Origin: Epiperipatus broadwayi
Taxonomy: Eukaryota; Onychophora; Udeonychophora; Euonychophora; Peripatidae
Length of the DNA stretch: 64,000 bases
Direction of reading: 5' to 3'
Assembly (NCBI GenBank): GCA_028023455.1
Contig: JAQFVV010012405.1
Span: 4,758,953 to 4,822,952, forward strand
Shown piece after piece: positions 24,663 to 36,759 of this stretch. The translations under genes were made by a program, and so were the position numbers. Each line of letters starts with the position of its first letter. Position 1 is the first letter of the stretch. The notes below the pieces were generated by a model. That model worked only from the letters and a program-made list of their open reading frames with translations. It was not told where the DNA came from and made no database searches.

Positions 24663-24925
24663 GCAGAGGCTAAACTCTCCTTACAGACGCACCACTCAGT
24701 GCAAGCCATAGTAATTAATGAATGCTCACTGATGAAAGCCAGAAGCTAGAAACTAGTCTGGGGATATTGGATGGGTAGGCACTAGATGGGGATTTTATCC
24801 ACAAACCTTCTTGCATCCATTGATTACTGTGGCTTGCACTGAGTGGTGCTACTGTATAGAGAGTTCAGCCTCTATGTAAACAGCTTGTGTAAGCAAAAAG
24901 AATGGTGATCATGTGAATGTTAGTT
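24663..24925. mobile_element. Foldback element with hammerhead, diverged copy
   Basis: Arms CAGAGGCTAAACTCTC...CACTCAGTGCAAGCCA...GTAATTAATGAATG and their complements end at about 24875. The right flank continues with AAGAATGGTGATCATGTGA, also found right of the 19.9 kb copy. The unpaired centre holds the hammerhead and GTAGGCACTAGATGGGGATT, as in the 41.5 kb copy. Confidence 0.75.
24724..24772 (+). ncRNA. Hammerhead ribozyme motif, core kept, stem I weak
   Basis: CUGAUGA 24729-24735; stem II AGC-CAGAA-GCU (24737-24747); GAAA 24749-24752; stem III AC-UA-GU; C17 is 24758, a GUC site. Proximal stem I CUCA/UGGG (four pairs, one G-U) is present, but the distal stem I strand seen at 41553-41558 has been replaced, so this copy probably folds poorly. 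Confidence 0.55.
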
Positions 24926-24929
24926 TTTC

Positions 24930-27900
24930 CATGATGTACTTCACTTTATCATATTTTTAAATATTATGAAATGTTTTTCATATGTAAATTTATATTTGTA
25001 ATAAATAATGTAAAGATAATCAAACTATGATATAAAGTTTAATTGTAAAAATAAAATGTTATACATATAACTAAAACTGTTACTAGACTTTTTAAAAAAG
25101 AGTGGAAAGAATTAGTTATAAATGTGTTAAGAAACATATTTCATAAATTTTATTAAATTTTATAAAACTTTTAGTATTACATTTAAAAATGATTTTATTA
25201 TATGAATACTATAACACATAAAAACAATTAATAAAATATATTATAGGCAGGTAGCTACATTGCTATATTGGAAATAATAGTTGGAAGCATGCTGCCTAGA
25301 TTTAGAATGATTTATTAAAGAGAAATAATATTTAACCTTCCCATATGTTTTTTTGTAAATAATAATGGGCATTATTTAAATATAATTTCTTCATTAGATG
25401 AAAATATGAAAATTTTCAGATATTTTAAGCATAATTGTAATATTTGAAATGTATTATAATTTATAAATATTTGAAAAAGAGAGCTAAAGCTCTAAACTCA
25501 GATAAATAATTTTTTTGTTCTCTCTCTTTAATAAATTGTATTTAATTACCAGTTTGTGTTGGTTTTGAAAGTACTGAGCAAAAATAATTTTCTCTTTAGT
25601 AAATTATGTAATAAATTTTAATTTAACATTTAAGAGAAATAAAGTAGATAATTTTTTATGTTTAATAATATTTTTAAAAGAAAGGAAAGAAAATATGATT
25701 TTAACATTTTGTTAAAATCTTACTTTAATTAATTACGGTTGTTTTTTTCTTTCTTTATTTTTTATCTCTCTCTCCAAAAAGAAAAAAAAACAGTGCAATT
25801 AATCTGATTATCTTGTTTTCTTTTTGGCAAGAAAAAAATTTTTAATGAAAAAGAATGTCAAAAAATTATGATTTTAATTTAAGTTTTTGTCTTGTTTTTT
25901 AATCTCAATGTTGAAGGAGGGAAAAAGCTGAACAATTGTTTTGTCAAAATTTTTATAATTGGTTATTATTAATTTTTTTTAATTAGGAGACATTATTGTG
26001 ATTTGTTGCTGCCAGTTTGTTTCAATAATAAGGGTGTGGTGGGTCAACTAGTTGACCTCAGTGTCTTTTAACCTTTTGATGGGATTCTCTGATCAAAAAT
26101 GGAGCCGGCTTCAAGTCACTCAAATTCCATTATTTTTAATGCTACGGTTAAAGATTTTTTTGTCATTTGAAAGGTTATAAAAAGTTCCATAAGTTGCTGC
26201 TCTCTCTTGAATTATTTTACAAGTAAAAAATCCATAAAACTGACATTGAAGGTCTAACAAAAGGAGGAGGCAGTCCGTTCTAAGTGTTGATTGGCTCTCA
26301 ACTATTGATGTCAAAGAAAACCACTTATCAATAATTTTCCCTACTATGATTTCTTTTGTTCCATTTCAAAAGTGTTAAACGAATGTTTTAGATCATTTTA
26401 AAAGTATTTTTTGACATATTATAAATTATTTTGATAAACTATGGTAAAAATAAAATTATTTTAGAAAAATATTTAAGATTTCAGTAAAAATTATTTACTT
26501 TTCTGCAACGTAAAATTGAGAAAGAAATCACTGACTTCAGCAACACTTTTTAGTTGGTTACTAATGTTCATTTTAGAATTGCCACTATCGAATATTTTTG
26601 TAATTATAAATAAAAATTTATTTTTGAAAAAACTTTCATTCACTTTTATCATCCAACAAATTATTAATATACTTTTTACATCTAAACTAAAGTGAATATA
26701 ATATTAAAACAAGAATATATTTTAACAACTGAGTTTGTGAATTGACCAATTAAAAGTTTAGAGTTTTATCTCACTCTGCCAATAAAATTAATTGTCAAAG
26801 AAAAGGTTAAGAAGCATGCAATTCTGACCCAATTGTTTAAGAGAACAGTCAATTTTAAGTCAGTTTCTGAAGAAGACAATAGGAGAAAAAAGTTATAATC
26901 AAGCTACTGATAAAGACAGTAGTGGAAGTTCTAAACAAGTTGTTGAGAATAGTCATTCATGACTCAGCTACTAAAGAAGAAAGCAGATGCTAAAACTGAA
27001 CTGTTTAAAAATGTTTTTTACAATAAAAATATTGTGCCAAGTTTAATTAAAAGATAAACATATTTTATCTCCATGTAACCTGCTCGCTAGAAAAATGCAG
27101 CAGAAAAAATGCCCCTAAAATAATCTGCAACAAAACCTTGTCTCCAACCAAGAACATAAGTGTCTCTTATGTGTTAGCCTAAACTGAAAAACATTGAAAA
27201 GGGAAATTGATAAATTTTTCCTGTGTATATTAACCTGAAATGATCTATTACAAAATATAAAAAAAGGAAATAACTGTGTATATTAACATGGAAATAAGGA
27301 TTTAAAAAAAAAATTAAAAACATTTTATAAGATATTATATTTATTAATGTGCATGTTAAATTTAAATTTGTAAAAGAGTTTTAAAATTAAGGACCAATTG
27401 ATATTAATTAATAATTATATTACTAGTTTTTTTTAATTGAACATGTTTTTAAATTTATGTGATTTTTTCCTTTTCAAAATTATAGAAATATTTTTTTAAG
27501 TAATTTAATTTTTTTTAAATTTGACATGTTTTATTCTTAGTTTTATATTACTTCTCCACCCCAACCCCTCAATTATATACAAAAAGGGTAAGCTAATTTA
27601 AAATTAATCTGTTTTTCAACTTTTATTTATAAGAAAATAACTTAAGGAAGGAAAAAATAATCAATTTCATAAATGAAATCCACAAGTTAATTATTTTTTG
27701 TATGAAATTATATTTTTGATAAAATGTTAAATTTAAATAATCATATTATCATGTCATTTTTAAAGATTTAGTGTTATTCCTCCAGCTATCTGTAACATGA
27801 ATTGGCAGTGTGTGATTTGATTTGATGACAGCTGAGAGTTTGAAAGATTATTTTCAAATTATCCCAGTAATATTATTTTGAAATAAATTAAAATAAGCTG

Positions 27901-27940
27901 TTATAAAAAGAAATTATTTCACACTCAGCTGCCTATTATA
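24930..27940. other. Repeat-poor spacer, possible conserved non-coding region
   Basis: No gene and almost no recognisable transposon over 3 kb, unlike the flanks. Blocks of higher complexity lie at about 25980-26120, 26770-27000 and 27780-27840. The last contains TGATTTGATTTGATGACAG, a PBX/MEIS-like word, next to an E-box CAGCTG. Function is only inferred. Confidence 0.3.
26042..26057. promoter_or_regulatory. 16-bp perfect palindrome
   Basis: GGTCAACTAGTTGACC reads the same on both strands and lies in a complex, repeat-free block (about 25980-26100). TGACC half-sites facing outward could bind a dimeric factor. No regulator can be named. Confidence 0.3.
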
Positions 27941-27949
27941 TATATATAT

Positions 27950-30154
27950 TGTAACGATACGGAGAATACACTTAACGTAAACTGCACTACAGGGCGCCAT
28001 CTAGGCATTTGAACCTAGAAAAATTTATAAAGTAGGCAGATACGTAAGTAAAAAAAAAAAAAGATTTTTTTTTTTTTTATTTTGGTTCCGGTCGTTAGCC
28101 CATGTCACTAGCTCAGGGAGTAGCAGAGATTTAATAATATCATATCTTATCTAATTAGATTTCAACATTAAAAAATAAATAAAATAAGCCACTGCCAGTA
28201 ATTAGCATACAAACATTTATTTATGCACATATATATAAGATTTAAAATTATTTTAGTATTAGTTTTACATTTTAACATTTAACATTATTTTTAACTTTGA
28301 TTTTTGACTTTAATTTACATTTAATTACTATTATATTCTAATTTTACATTTTAATTAAGTTCGCACAGATAAATTTATGAAAGCTTGTTTATAATGTTGA
28401 ATATAGATCGGTTACATAGATTTCACGGTCAAAAACATTTCAAAGTAAACATAAACGATCAAAATACAAAATTATTGATTACTGACAATTGCGGAGGGAA
28501 ATTTATACTTAACCCAATAGTATTCACCATAAGATACTTGCATTGTCACCAATAACTTAAAAGACATCCGAATAAATACTTTTTAGATACTCACCATAAG
28601 GTATCATTATTTATCGAATGTCTATATATTTTGATCAAATATGAAAACCCAAAACATACTTAACCGATAACCAATCCATGCAAGCGTCTATAAACAACTT
28701 AAATTTAATGCATTTTTATTTAGGGTCAAGTATGAATAGACCATATAGATTTGCTTTTGAAAATAAACATTCTATCCCTATTTAACCTTAGGTTAAAATT
28801 CGTAGTCAAACTGGCATCAATTCATCTGATATATCGATGTATTCAATGTAATACAATACGGCAGCACAAAAAGTTAAGAGAAGAAATTGCTTCCCATGAG
28901 ATAGGAATATTACATCTATCTGCAAAGAAGAGCAATAAAACAAAAAACTCCATAGAAAGGAACTGCGGTATCCGACTTATAATTCCTTCCATAGGCAAAC
29001 GGAAGTGTGCGGCGTAGGAAGCGATTCTGCCCGTAGCGAATCAATATTACATCTACTAATCACACCAATATATCCAATCCATTGACCCAATTTAACCACG
29101 AAACAAATAACCTAAGATTACCCTCCCCTAATATAACTTTACAAATCTATACAGCCATTCACGCCCGACTTAAGTTTAACATTGATATATTTTAATTTAT
29201 CGGAAAACAGAAATCATAAATAAACTTAAAGAACAAAATTAAATAAATGGAAATGATTTTACAAATAAATAAAAAATACATCAAATAACATTTTAACTAC
29301 TTTAGTCAGATAGGAAACTAATGCAATTATTTTGAATACGAAAAGTTTTTAACTTAATGTTCATTAATTGTAAAGTTCTTACGGTTTTAAACAGTTCATC
29401 TTTATCTGTCGTTTGTAAGTTTGAACGGGAATTCCCACGCCGTCCTGAAGATATTGGTATACATTTAGCCGATGTTTTATTTATTCATTCGGAGGTTTTT
29501 TAATTTAGTTGGTCCTCAATGTAGGAAATGATAGTTCATTTCTCCTTTCTTTAACAGCTGAAAGAATTGACCGTGCGTCTGTCAATTCCTCCAACTCCGT
29601 ACTACTACATATAGTCACATCGTAATAATCAATTTCCAGTCACTGATTAATAATTTCCAAATTTTCCTTTTATATTAATGTGAAGGATTGAATTTACATT
29701 ACGTCACCGATGCGATGGTCCTTTCGCTGCGGTCCGATTCCATAGGGATTTCTTCTTATTTGCTAACAGTTTCTATTGTTTTCCTATCTGACCGGTGTTT
29801 TTACATTTAAATGCCGAAGGCTGGTTTACATTTAACTAATTAACAATCATTTCCATTTCTGATTAATTAACCTGTTTTCCAAATCAAAAATATATTTAAA
29901 GATAAATTTAAAGATATAATTTCATCTCCAAATCTTTTTAAAATTTAGTTTTAAAATACTTTTTCTTTAATAAAGTTTTATTTTAATAATTTTTCATTAT
30001 CTGTGCGATTTAATATATAAGAGTTTAAGATGATATTTAATTTCAATTTTTAATTCTTAAAGAAAATTTTTAAATGCGAACTTTTTAATTTACTTTCATG
30101 TTTAATAAATTTAAAAAAACAACAACAATGTAATGAACGTCTATGCTCGTTACA
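27950..30154. mobile_element. Probable solo LTR, about 2.2 kb
   Basis: The block begins TGTAACGATACGG and ends GCTCGTTACA, so its ends are inverted repeats TGTAACGA/TCGTTACA with the TG...CA borders usual for LTRs of Ty3-type elements. Both borders touch TA repeats, with ATAT possible as the target duplication. Internal base composition differs from the flanks (fewer T runs, GGCGCCATCTAGG, GGCGGCGTAGG-like words). No gag/pol frame is present; the largest frame (28751-29017) shows no domain. A cut-and-paste element with short inverted ends is the alternative. Confidence 0.55.
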
Positions 30155-30164
30155 ATATATATAT

Positions 30165-31110
30165 ATATAATTTTAATGCACCAATCAGTGCATAACAGCA
30201 GAGCTTCTTCAAATTAAATCACAATTTATTATAAACTTATATATAAATTATAATACATAATAATTAGTACCTGTGCACTTTCAAGAAAACATAGCTCTCA
30301 TAATCATGGGCAACAAAGAGTAAGCATAACCAGGTTGCTATATGCAAATATATGCAAATACATATAAATTAATTGAACTATATGCGTAAATCTAATTAAT
30401 CCATTTCTTAGATATTTTATAACATGCAACTTTCCTATTTATAGCTTTGTTGTACATGGCAATAAAACATGCCTTCTTAACTTTTTCTCTTAACATCATT
30501 TCTTTTCCTACAAACTATTCTTGGATTGTCAGGTTCACATGCATGACCAGCGGATTTCTGATGCATTGTGAATATTAAGTTGCAAGTCGGGTCTGCTTGG
30601 GCCTTGTTGTAAGAATATCTGTGCTGGGACAATCTTGTTGAGAGAGTTGCTTTTGTTTCTCCATAGTATGATGCCATGCAATTATTTTCTGGGCATGAAA
30701 TATTATAGACGGCTTGAGAAAATGTTGTTGGGTGTTACTATATCTTTTGTATTGTTGATAATTCTATTGGTATTAGGGGGTGTGTGAAAACATAGTTGAA
30801 ATTCTCTATTAAATACTGAGTAAAGTTTTCTATGGGCATTTGCAATATATGGCAACAATATTTTATTTTTCTGCTGCTTAATTACATTGTTATTTAATTT
30901 ACAATAAAATTGTCTAATTTTCCTATTGATGCTATTTTGTTTGAAACCGATATTTAATAAATCGTTTCTATATAATATCAAATTTGCCTTTTTGTCTGCT
31001 TCAAATCTGCAAAAGGTGCTCATTCCTATGTAAGAAGGACATTAATCCTGTGAATTTATGAATAGATGGTGTGTTTGAAAGGGGTTGTATATGGCCTCTT
31101 TATTTATCTA
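30165..31110 (-). pseudogene. Penelope-like retroelement, broken 3' part (RT thumb and GIY-YIG endonuclease)
   Basis: Two minus-strand frames are separated by frameshifts. The upstream one (31023-30703) has the post-RT region with RNDLLNIGFKQNSINRKI. The next begins VYNISCPENNC and then YYGETKATLSTRLSQH (from about 30720), a GIY-YIG-type core with a Cys pair before it, as in Penelope-type endonucleases. A further frame change near 30480 moves into a C-terminal tail (KKACFIAMYNKA). A text TTTGAAGAAGCTCTGCTG at about 30195-30215 (minus) resembles the CTGAAGAAG tail motifs at 12.4 and 16.2 kb. The polymerase catalytic part is missing, so it cannot move by itself. Confidence 0.75.
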
Positions 31111-34045
31111 TTTTTCACAGTAACAGTTCATAGAGGTCTTGTGTTCTGAGCTAGATCAAAGCATAACTGTTAGTTATATGGATGTAATTATTTATGTTTA
31201 TGTTTGGACATCCAATTGATAACTCTGGATGGTGCATTTTGTTTTTCTTATTAAAAATTTAGTTTATAATTGGCCGGTACATGAATAGTACTATGTGGCC
31301 AGAACACATGATGATCAGCATGTTTTTTTTTACTCCAGCATAATGTTTTTATTATGAATTATGGATTAGCACTTAAATATGTGTTTCCAGAATTTTGTTT
31401 TGTATTTCTATTCTAAGTTTCACAGTGGCTATAGTGAATCATTTTAAATCCAGTCACAAGATTGACTGTTGTTGAGTAATGATTCTTCTTCTATAATACT
31501 GGAGACTCACCTTAGATTTTTGTTCATGCTGATTCTTTGTTCTTATACATAGCAATTTTCATATTTAATTTAAATACTTATTTTATGGGGATGATGATGT
31601 GTTTACTCTCTCCCCATATTGATCATTATCTTTTATACTGTTGCAATACATTTTCAATTTAATCTGAAGAAATGAATAATATAAATATGACCATGTATAG
31701 TTCTCTAAGATAGATAAATAGCTGTCAAATTTCATGAAATTTATGAACATTAATGCTTTTATTTATTGTTTATTTAATTTTTTTTGGATAGTATATAACT
31801 AAAGTAGTATATATTGATACAGCATATACTGCAGCTTTACTGTTATTAAAAAAAACTAAATACATATAACTGATAAAAGAATACTAAATTTACATCATAA
31901 CTTGTATTTTAGTAGTAATGCTTAAAATAAAAAAAAATGGGAGAAGATACATAGGCTAATTAGATTTAAAAATTTTCAAATATTTAATATATATAAATTT
32001 GATAATATTGTTTTTTGATTATAATTAATCTAATTTGTTTAAATAGGTATAATTGTATATGCATATATAAGATTATATATGAGAACAATGTAGCCACAAT
32101 ATACATTATTTTTTGTTCCAAGTCTTCCCCTTCCCCTGCATATACTGGCTGATGTTTTATTGATAAATTTTGATTAAAATAGAATATATATTATTTATTG
32201 AGCTACAAGGGTACCATAGTTTTCATAAAATATATAAATTAAGATCATGGTATAAATAAAATTTTAAAATAATAATAATATAATTATTAATAATAAATTG
32301 AGGGAACACATTTACATATATTTTATTATGTGTGTGTTTATTCATTCATTCATTTAAACAATAACAGTAAGAAAAAAATGAAAGGTATCAAATTTCTATT
32401 TTTAAAATAACATAGTGAAATGTTTGACTTTTGTCACTATTAAATATGCTTTGGCCAATATATCTTTAATCAATAACTTTTTTCATTTATAAAAACATAA
32501 TAAAGATCTTGTTATTAAAAAATTAGGATCTTTCTAATTGTTTTGAGTTTTAAATCAGTATCAACTTTTAACTGGTTTTGTTTTAATTATGAAAATTTCT
32601 CAAGTGAAAGTCAAGAAATTATATTTGCATTTTTTTGCTCTCTGCTGAAAAATTTTGTAAAGCTTTTTTTTTATAGCTTTAAAATTCATGTATATATTTT
32701 TTATATATATTTTATTTTTAAAAAAGCAATCAAAAGATGGTAGGATAATGGAATATGTGAGTCTTCAAAGTTTCGTAAACTCCATGATGATGAGTTTCCA
32801 TTATATATTTGGCAATCTCAAACATTGCAAGATTACTATGAAGAAATATTATATTGGTTTAAAAACTTGATTTTTTGGAAAGTTTATAATTATTTTTGTA
32901 TCGTAATTGTATAATAATTATTAAAAATCAAATATATATTATTAAATATTTATTTTTTACAGAAATATTTTATTTTTAAATATAAACAAATATATTCTCC
33001 TGTGTAACATTATCATAAAGATTATGGTTAGGGGAAATACATTTGTTTAGAAATAATGTCACTCAATAAACTAATAATAACATTTAGAAATATTGTAAAA
33101 ATTACAAAAAAATTATAAACTTTTAAAGCATAAATTGATAGATTTAGTAGTTATTAAAAAATTTTGTTCAGGTTTTTAAATCAAACATGAAACAAAAAAG
33201 ATTTCATTTATTTTGCAAACTGAATCACTCCACCCCAAATTTGATGGTGTGGCAGCATTTTGTTTGCACTAAAATATAATTTTTAAAATAATTATGAAAA
33301 GCAAATGTGATTTTTTAATTTTTATTTAATTTCTAAACAAAAATATCTATCATATGATGTCAAATTTATTATATTCTGATAAATAATAATGGTTTAATAT
33401 TAAAGTGAAAACTTAAATCTAGTAAGAACAGATAAATCTGTCAGAATATTAACAAAATGTAAAAGGGTTAATATATTCTAAAATTTTGTATAACTTTTAT
33501 CATTATGCATAGAAAACATTTTATTGGACATACAATTTCAAAGAGATAAATGAAAAATAAAATGTATGTTCTTTTAACATAAACCAAAAAAAATATTACT
33601 AATGAACATGATTATTAATAAATATGGCTATGTACAATACTTTGAGATACTTTATAAAATATATGTACAAATTTCACAATCTATGTATGGCTCTTAGGGA
33701 CAGAAAAATTGTTGCTCAAGGATCATAAAATTGCATTAAATTTATGAATTTTAATGTTTTTTTATTTATTTATTTAGATTTTTGTTATTTATTTACATTT
33801 TTTATTGGATAGCATATAAATGCAGTCATGTACTTTGATATAATGTAGTTTATGGCTTCACTGCATACATTTTTATTTTATTTTATAGCCTACCTATGTT
33901 TATTAGGTTGAGCTTTTTGTTTTTTTGCAACAAGTTATTTTCTTCTTCTAATAATATCCTAATCCCCCCCCCCAAATTTTGAATATCTTTAGCTTTTTCA
34001 ATAATAATTTTATCTAAATTGAGTATTATGCATATTCCCAATTGG
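31110..34045. other. AT-rich spacer
   Basis: No gene recognised. Contains the text at 32271-32302 shared with 23558-23590, and a poly-C run at 33964-33974. Frames at 32543-32743 and 32688-32870 are low in complexity. Confidence 0.4.
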
Positions 34046-34047
34046 TC

Positions 34048-34264
<217 letters not shown>

Positions 34265-35002
34265 TTATCATATGTTTTAATATTTAAAATACAGGCACTC
34301 TTCACATACCTGGAGCCTAATTGTAATTGTTCAATTCCCTTATATTCATATGTTTTAAATAAATACTTTTTCTACTTTTTAAAATTCTTTAATAAAATCT
34401 TTTTATAAATCATTTTTTACTTTCCTATTTAAAATTAACTTGGATTTTTTTTTTTATAAAAGTCCTTGCAGCATTTCTTGACTTTTGAAATACTTGTCTT
34501 CTTTTAATTTTCTTAATTTTGTTTCTTTTTTTTAATTTCCTGCTTACAATTATTAATCTGAAATAATAACATTCCTTTTTTTAAAACCCCTTTTACATTT
34601 GACTTAATTGATTAGAAATGATCAATTTGTAATTTTTTTTTTTTTAAATCCTTTTTTTAATTGTAAAAAACTTGATATATATATATATTACAAACCTCTG
34701 CAATGACTTTTTTACAGTGAGATTCCCCCCCCCCCATCAATAGAATTGACAGAACTATTTACATTTCCATGGGGTTTTTTTTTTTTGGATTATAATATTC
34801 CAGGTGGCCACATTTTATTTACTATATTATTTGAAAAGTACTTGAGACTATATTATTATTATTTTTTTTTTCAACACTTAGTATTTATTATCAAACATTA
34901 AGAAACATCATGCTTATCATATAGTTCTAAACTATGCATTATAATTGAAGTATTATAATATTCAAAATTTCTGAAGTTTCTTTAGAGCATTTGCTTGAGA
35001 TT

Positions 35003-35560
35003 TTTTTTTTTAAATAAATTTTATTCTATTGCTATATTGAATGCTACAAATACAAAAATGACATCAATTATATATCTATTTGAAGCAAAGTATATCCAAC
35101 CTTCTCCCATGTTGCTCTTGTGATATAGCTTGGAGCAATTAGTCAGTCCCTCTTCATGATTTTCTCCATGACCCTTCTTAAATTTAATTGCATGTGGGTT
35201 TCTCATCCCTTCAATCATTACTTTACATCTAATACACCACAAAGTATAATTCACAAAAATCGCCAGTCTTATGTCCCTAAATAGACCCTGACCTATAGGT
35301 CTTTAATTAATTTATAGTTTTCATTCATATTGCTGTACCATTCATGAGTTATCAATCTGTATTTGGACATACTGGGACATCTAAGAAAAATGTGGTCAAT
35401 TGATTTCTCCTCGCTGTCACACATCTGGACATAGGATCAATCTTCTTGAAATTTCTTCTGTATGCCAAAAATGAGTTTATAGGGATGGAGACCATGTTGA
35501 TTTTTATTAGGAAATCTTGAAATTTTGCCTCAATAAACCAGAATTTTAATCTCAAAATCA
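35003..35560 (-). pseudogene. 3' fragment of a LINE with poly(A) tail
   Basis: Minus-strand text FWFIEAKFQDFLIKINM...FLAYRRNFKKIDPMSRC...ARRNQLTTFFLD aligns with the C-terminal zinc-knuckle region of the LINE at 55.3-57.4 kb (EPKFIDFLLKLNLSS...FLIMKRGFNKIS-QCWLCQRENNLTHF). Only the first Cys of the knuckle is left. Several stops follow, and the copy ends in poly(A) (poly-T on the plus strand at 35002). No catalytic part is present. Confidence 0.65.
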
Positions 35561-35569
35561 GGTGCTGAT

Positions 35570-36630
35570 TGTTAATGAGAGACCCTTTGTTTATGTTATT
35601 TTCTCCATGTATTATTTTATGTGCATTCCAACGGATAGACTGCCGCCCACTAATAATAGGTGGTGGAATTTGTTATTTGATAATATTCGGAAAATGGTTG
35701 ACTTGAATGAAAATCCAATTATATCAAAAATTAAATTGTTTTATTTTAGAAAGCAAAGACTCTTCTTAGTATAGCAAAGTAATTATTGGATGAAAAAATG
35801 TGCAATAAGTCCTGTTTACAGAGACTGCATCTTTTGTTGTTGTTGTTTTTTTTTTTTTGGTTATTTATTTAAATTATAATTCTTTACAAACCTAACACAT
35901 GTCTTTTTCATTCTTTTTATATAGTCTCTTTCCATTTATTTCTTACATAATTATATTTATTTATGTTTTACTACGTTAGTTAAGAGCAGTTTTTTTAAAG
36001 TTTTTAAAAGTATTTATTTTTATTCTTTGATTTGAAATCCCATGCATCTATCTTCTTTTCATTCAGCTGCTTTGATTCTTATTATATTGAAAGCATTGGC
36101 TTAACGGGGTCTTGAATTAATTTGGAAATAAAAAATAAAACATACCTTTCTTTTGTGCTTATAATTTTTTTTTAAGTGGGAAGGGGGAAAAGCTTTTCAT
36201 ACTGGAAACTGCAAAATATTATTCTATCCTTTTTTTAAAATATATATATACTAATTTTTTTGTCTAGTCTCTTTTTTTTTTTGACCTTTCTAAAGCAAAA
36301 TCTTCAGTAATATCTTTTTTCATTGTCTTTCTATAGTCTTTTCTATTATTATACATTCGATGTTCAAATCAATAATTTTATCTTTATTTTGACATTGTAC
36401 AACTTAATGATACAAAAATTTATTAATGTTATGATATAATTCTAAAATTAAGATGCTAGAATAAGTAAATAAGCATATAATTAATTATTCAGCTCAGAAA
36501 AAAGTCACGTGACGTTTAAACTCTCTAGTGGCAGATTCAGCACTTAACAGTTTTATTCGGTTAATCTGAACCTAGTTTTTTTTTTTTTTTTTTGATACTC
36601 AACTTTTCTGGAATCTTCAATTCTAAATTT
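35570..36630. other. AT-rich spacer
   Basis: Nothing recognised. Poly-T runs at 35847, 36268 and 36575. The frame at 35562-35774 overlaps the LINE edge and has no domain. Confidence 0.4.
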
Positions 36631-36745
36631 TTTTTTTATATGTCATAGCATCGGACGGGACGTGAACCCACAACCGTCTGCAACTAACTACTTGCTTGCA
36701 AGGCGGCTGCGGTGACCTCTCGGCTAACGACTAAACTGCCCAGCC
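36631..36745 (-). mobile_element. tRNA-derived SINE, family 1
   Basis: Plus-strand text TGTCATAGCATCGGACGGGA...CAACCGTCTGC...CTTGCTTGCAAGGCGGCTGC...GACCTCTCGGCTAACG is the reverse complement of the copy at 49.57 kb. Poly-T on the left is its A tail. I see no convincing target duplication here. Confidence 0.8.
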
Positions 36746-36759
36746 TAATGCTAGAATAC

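Noticed and set aside
24729-24758. CTGATGA read as a box C of a C/D snoRNA
   Set aside because: Box C needs a purine first, no box D lies at the right place, and the hammerhead order explains more of the bases.
28751-29017. 88-codon frame in the LTR-like block as a gene
   Set aside because: No recognisable domain; frames of this length are expected by chance in a 2.2-kb block.
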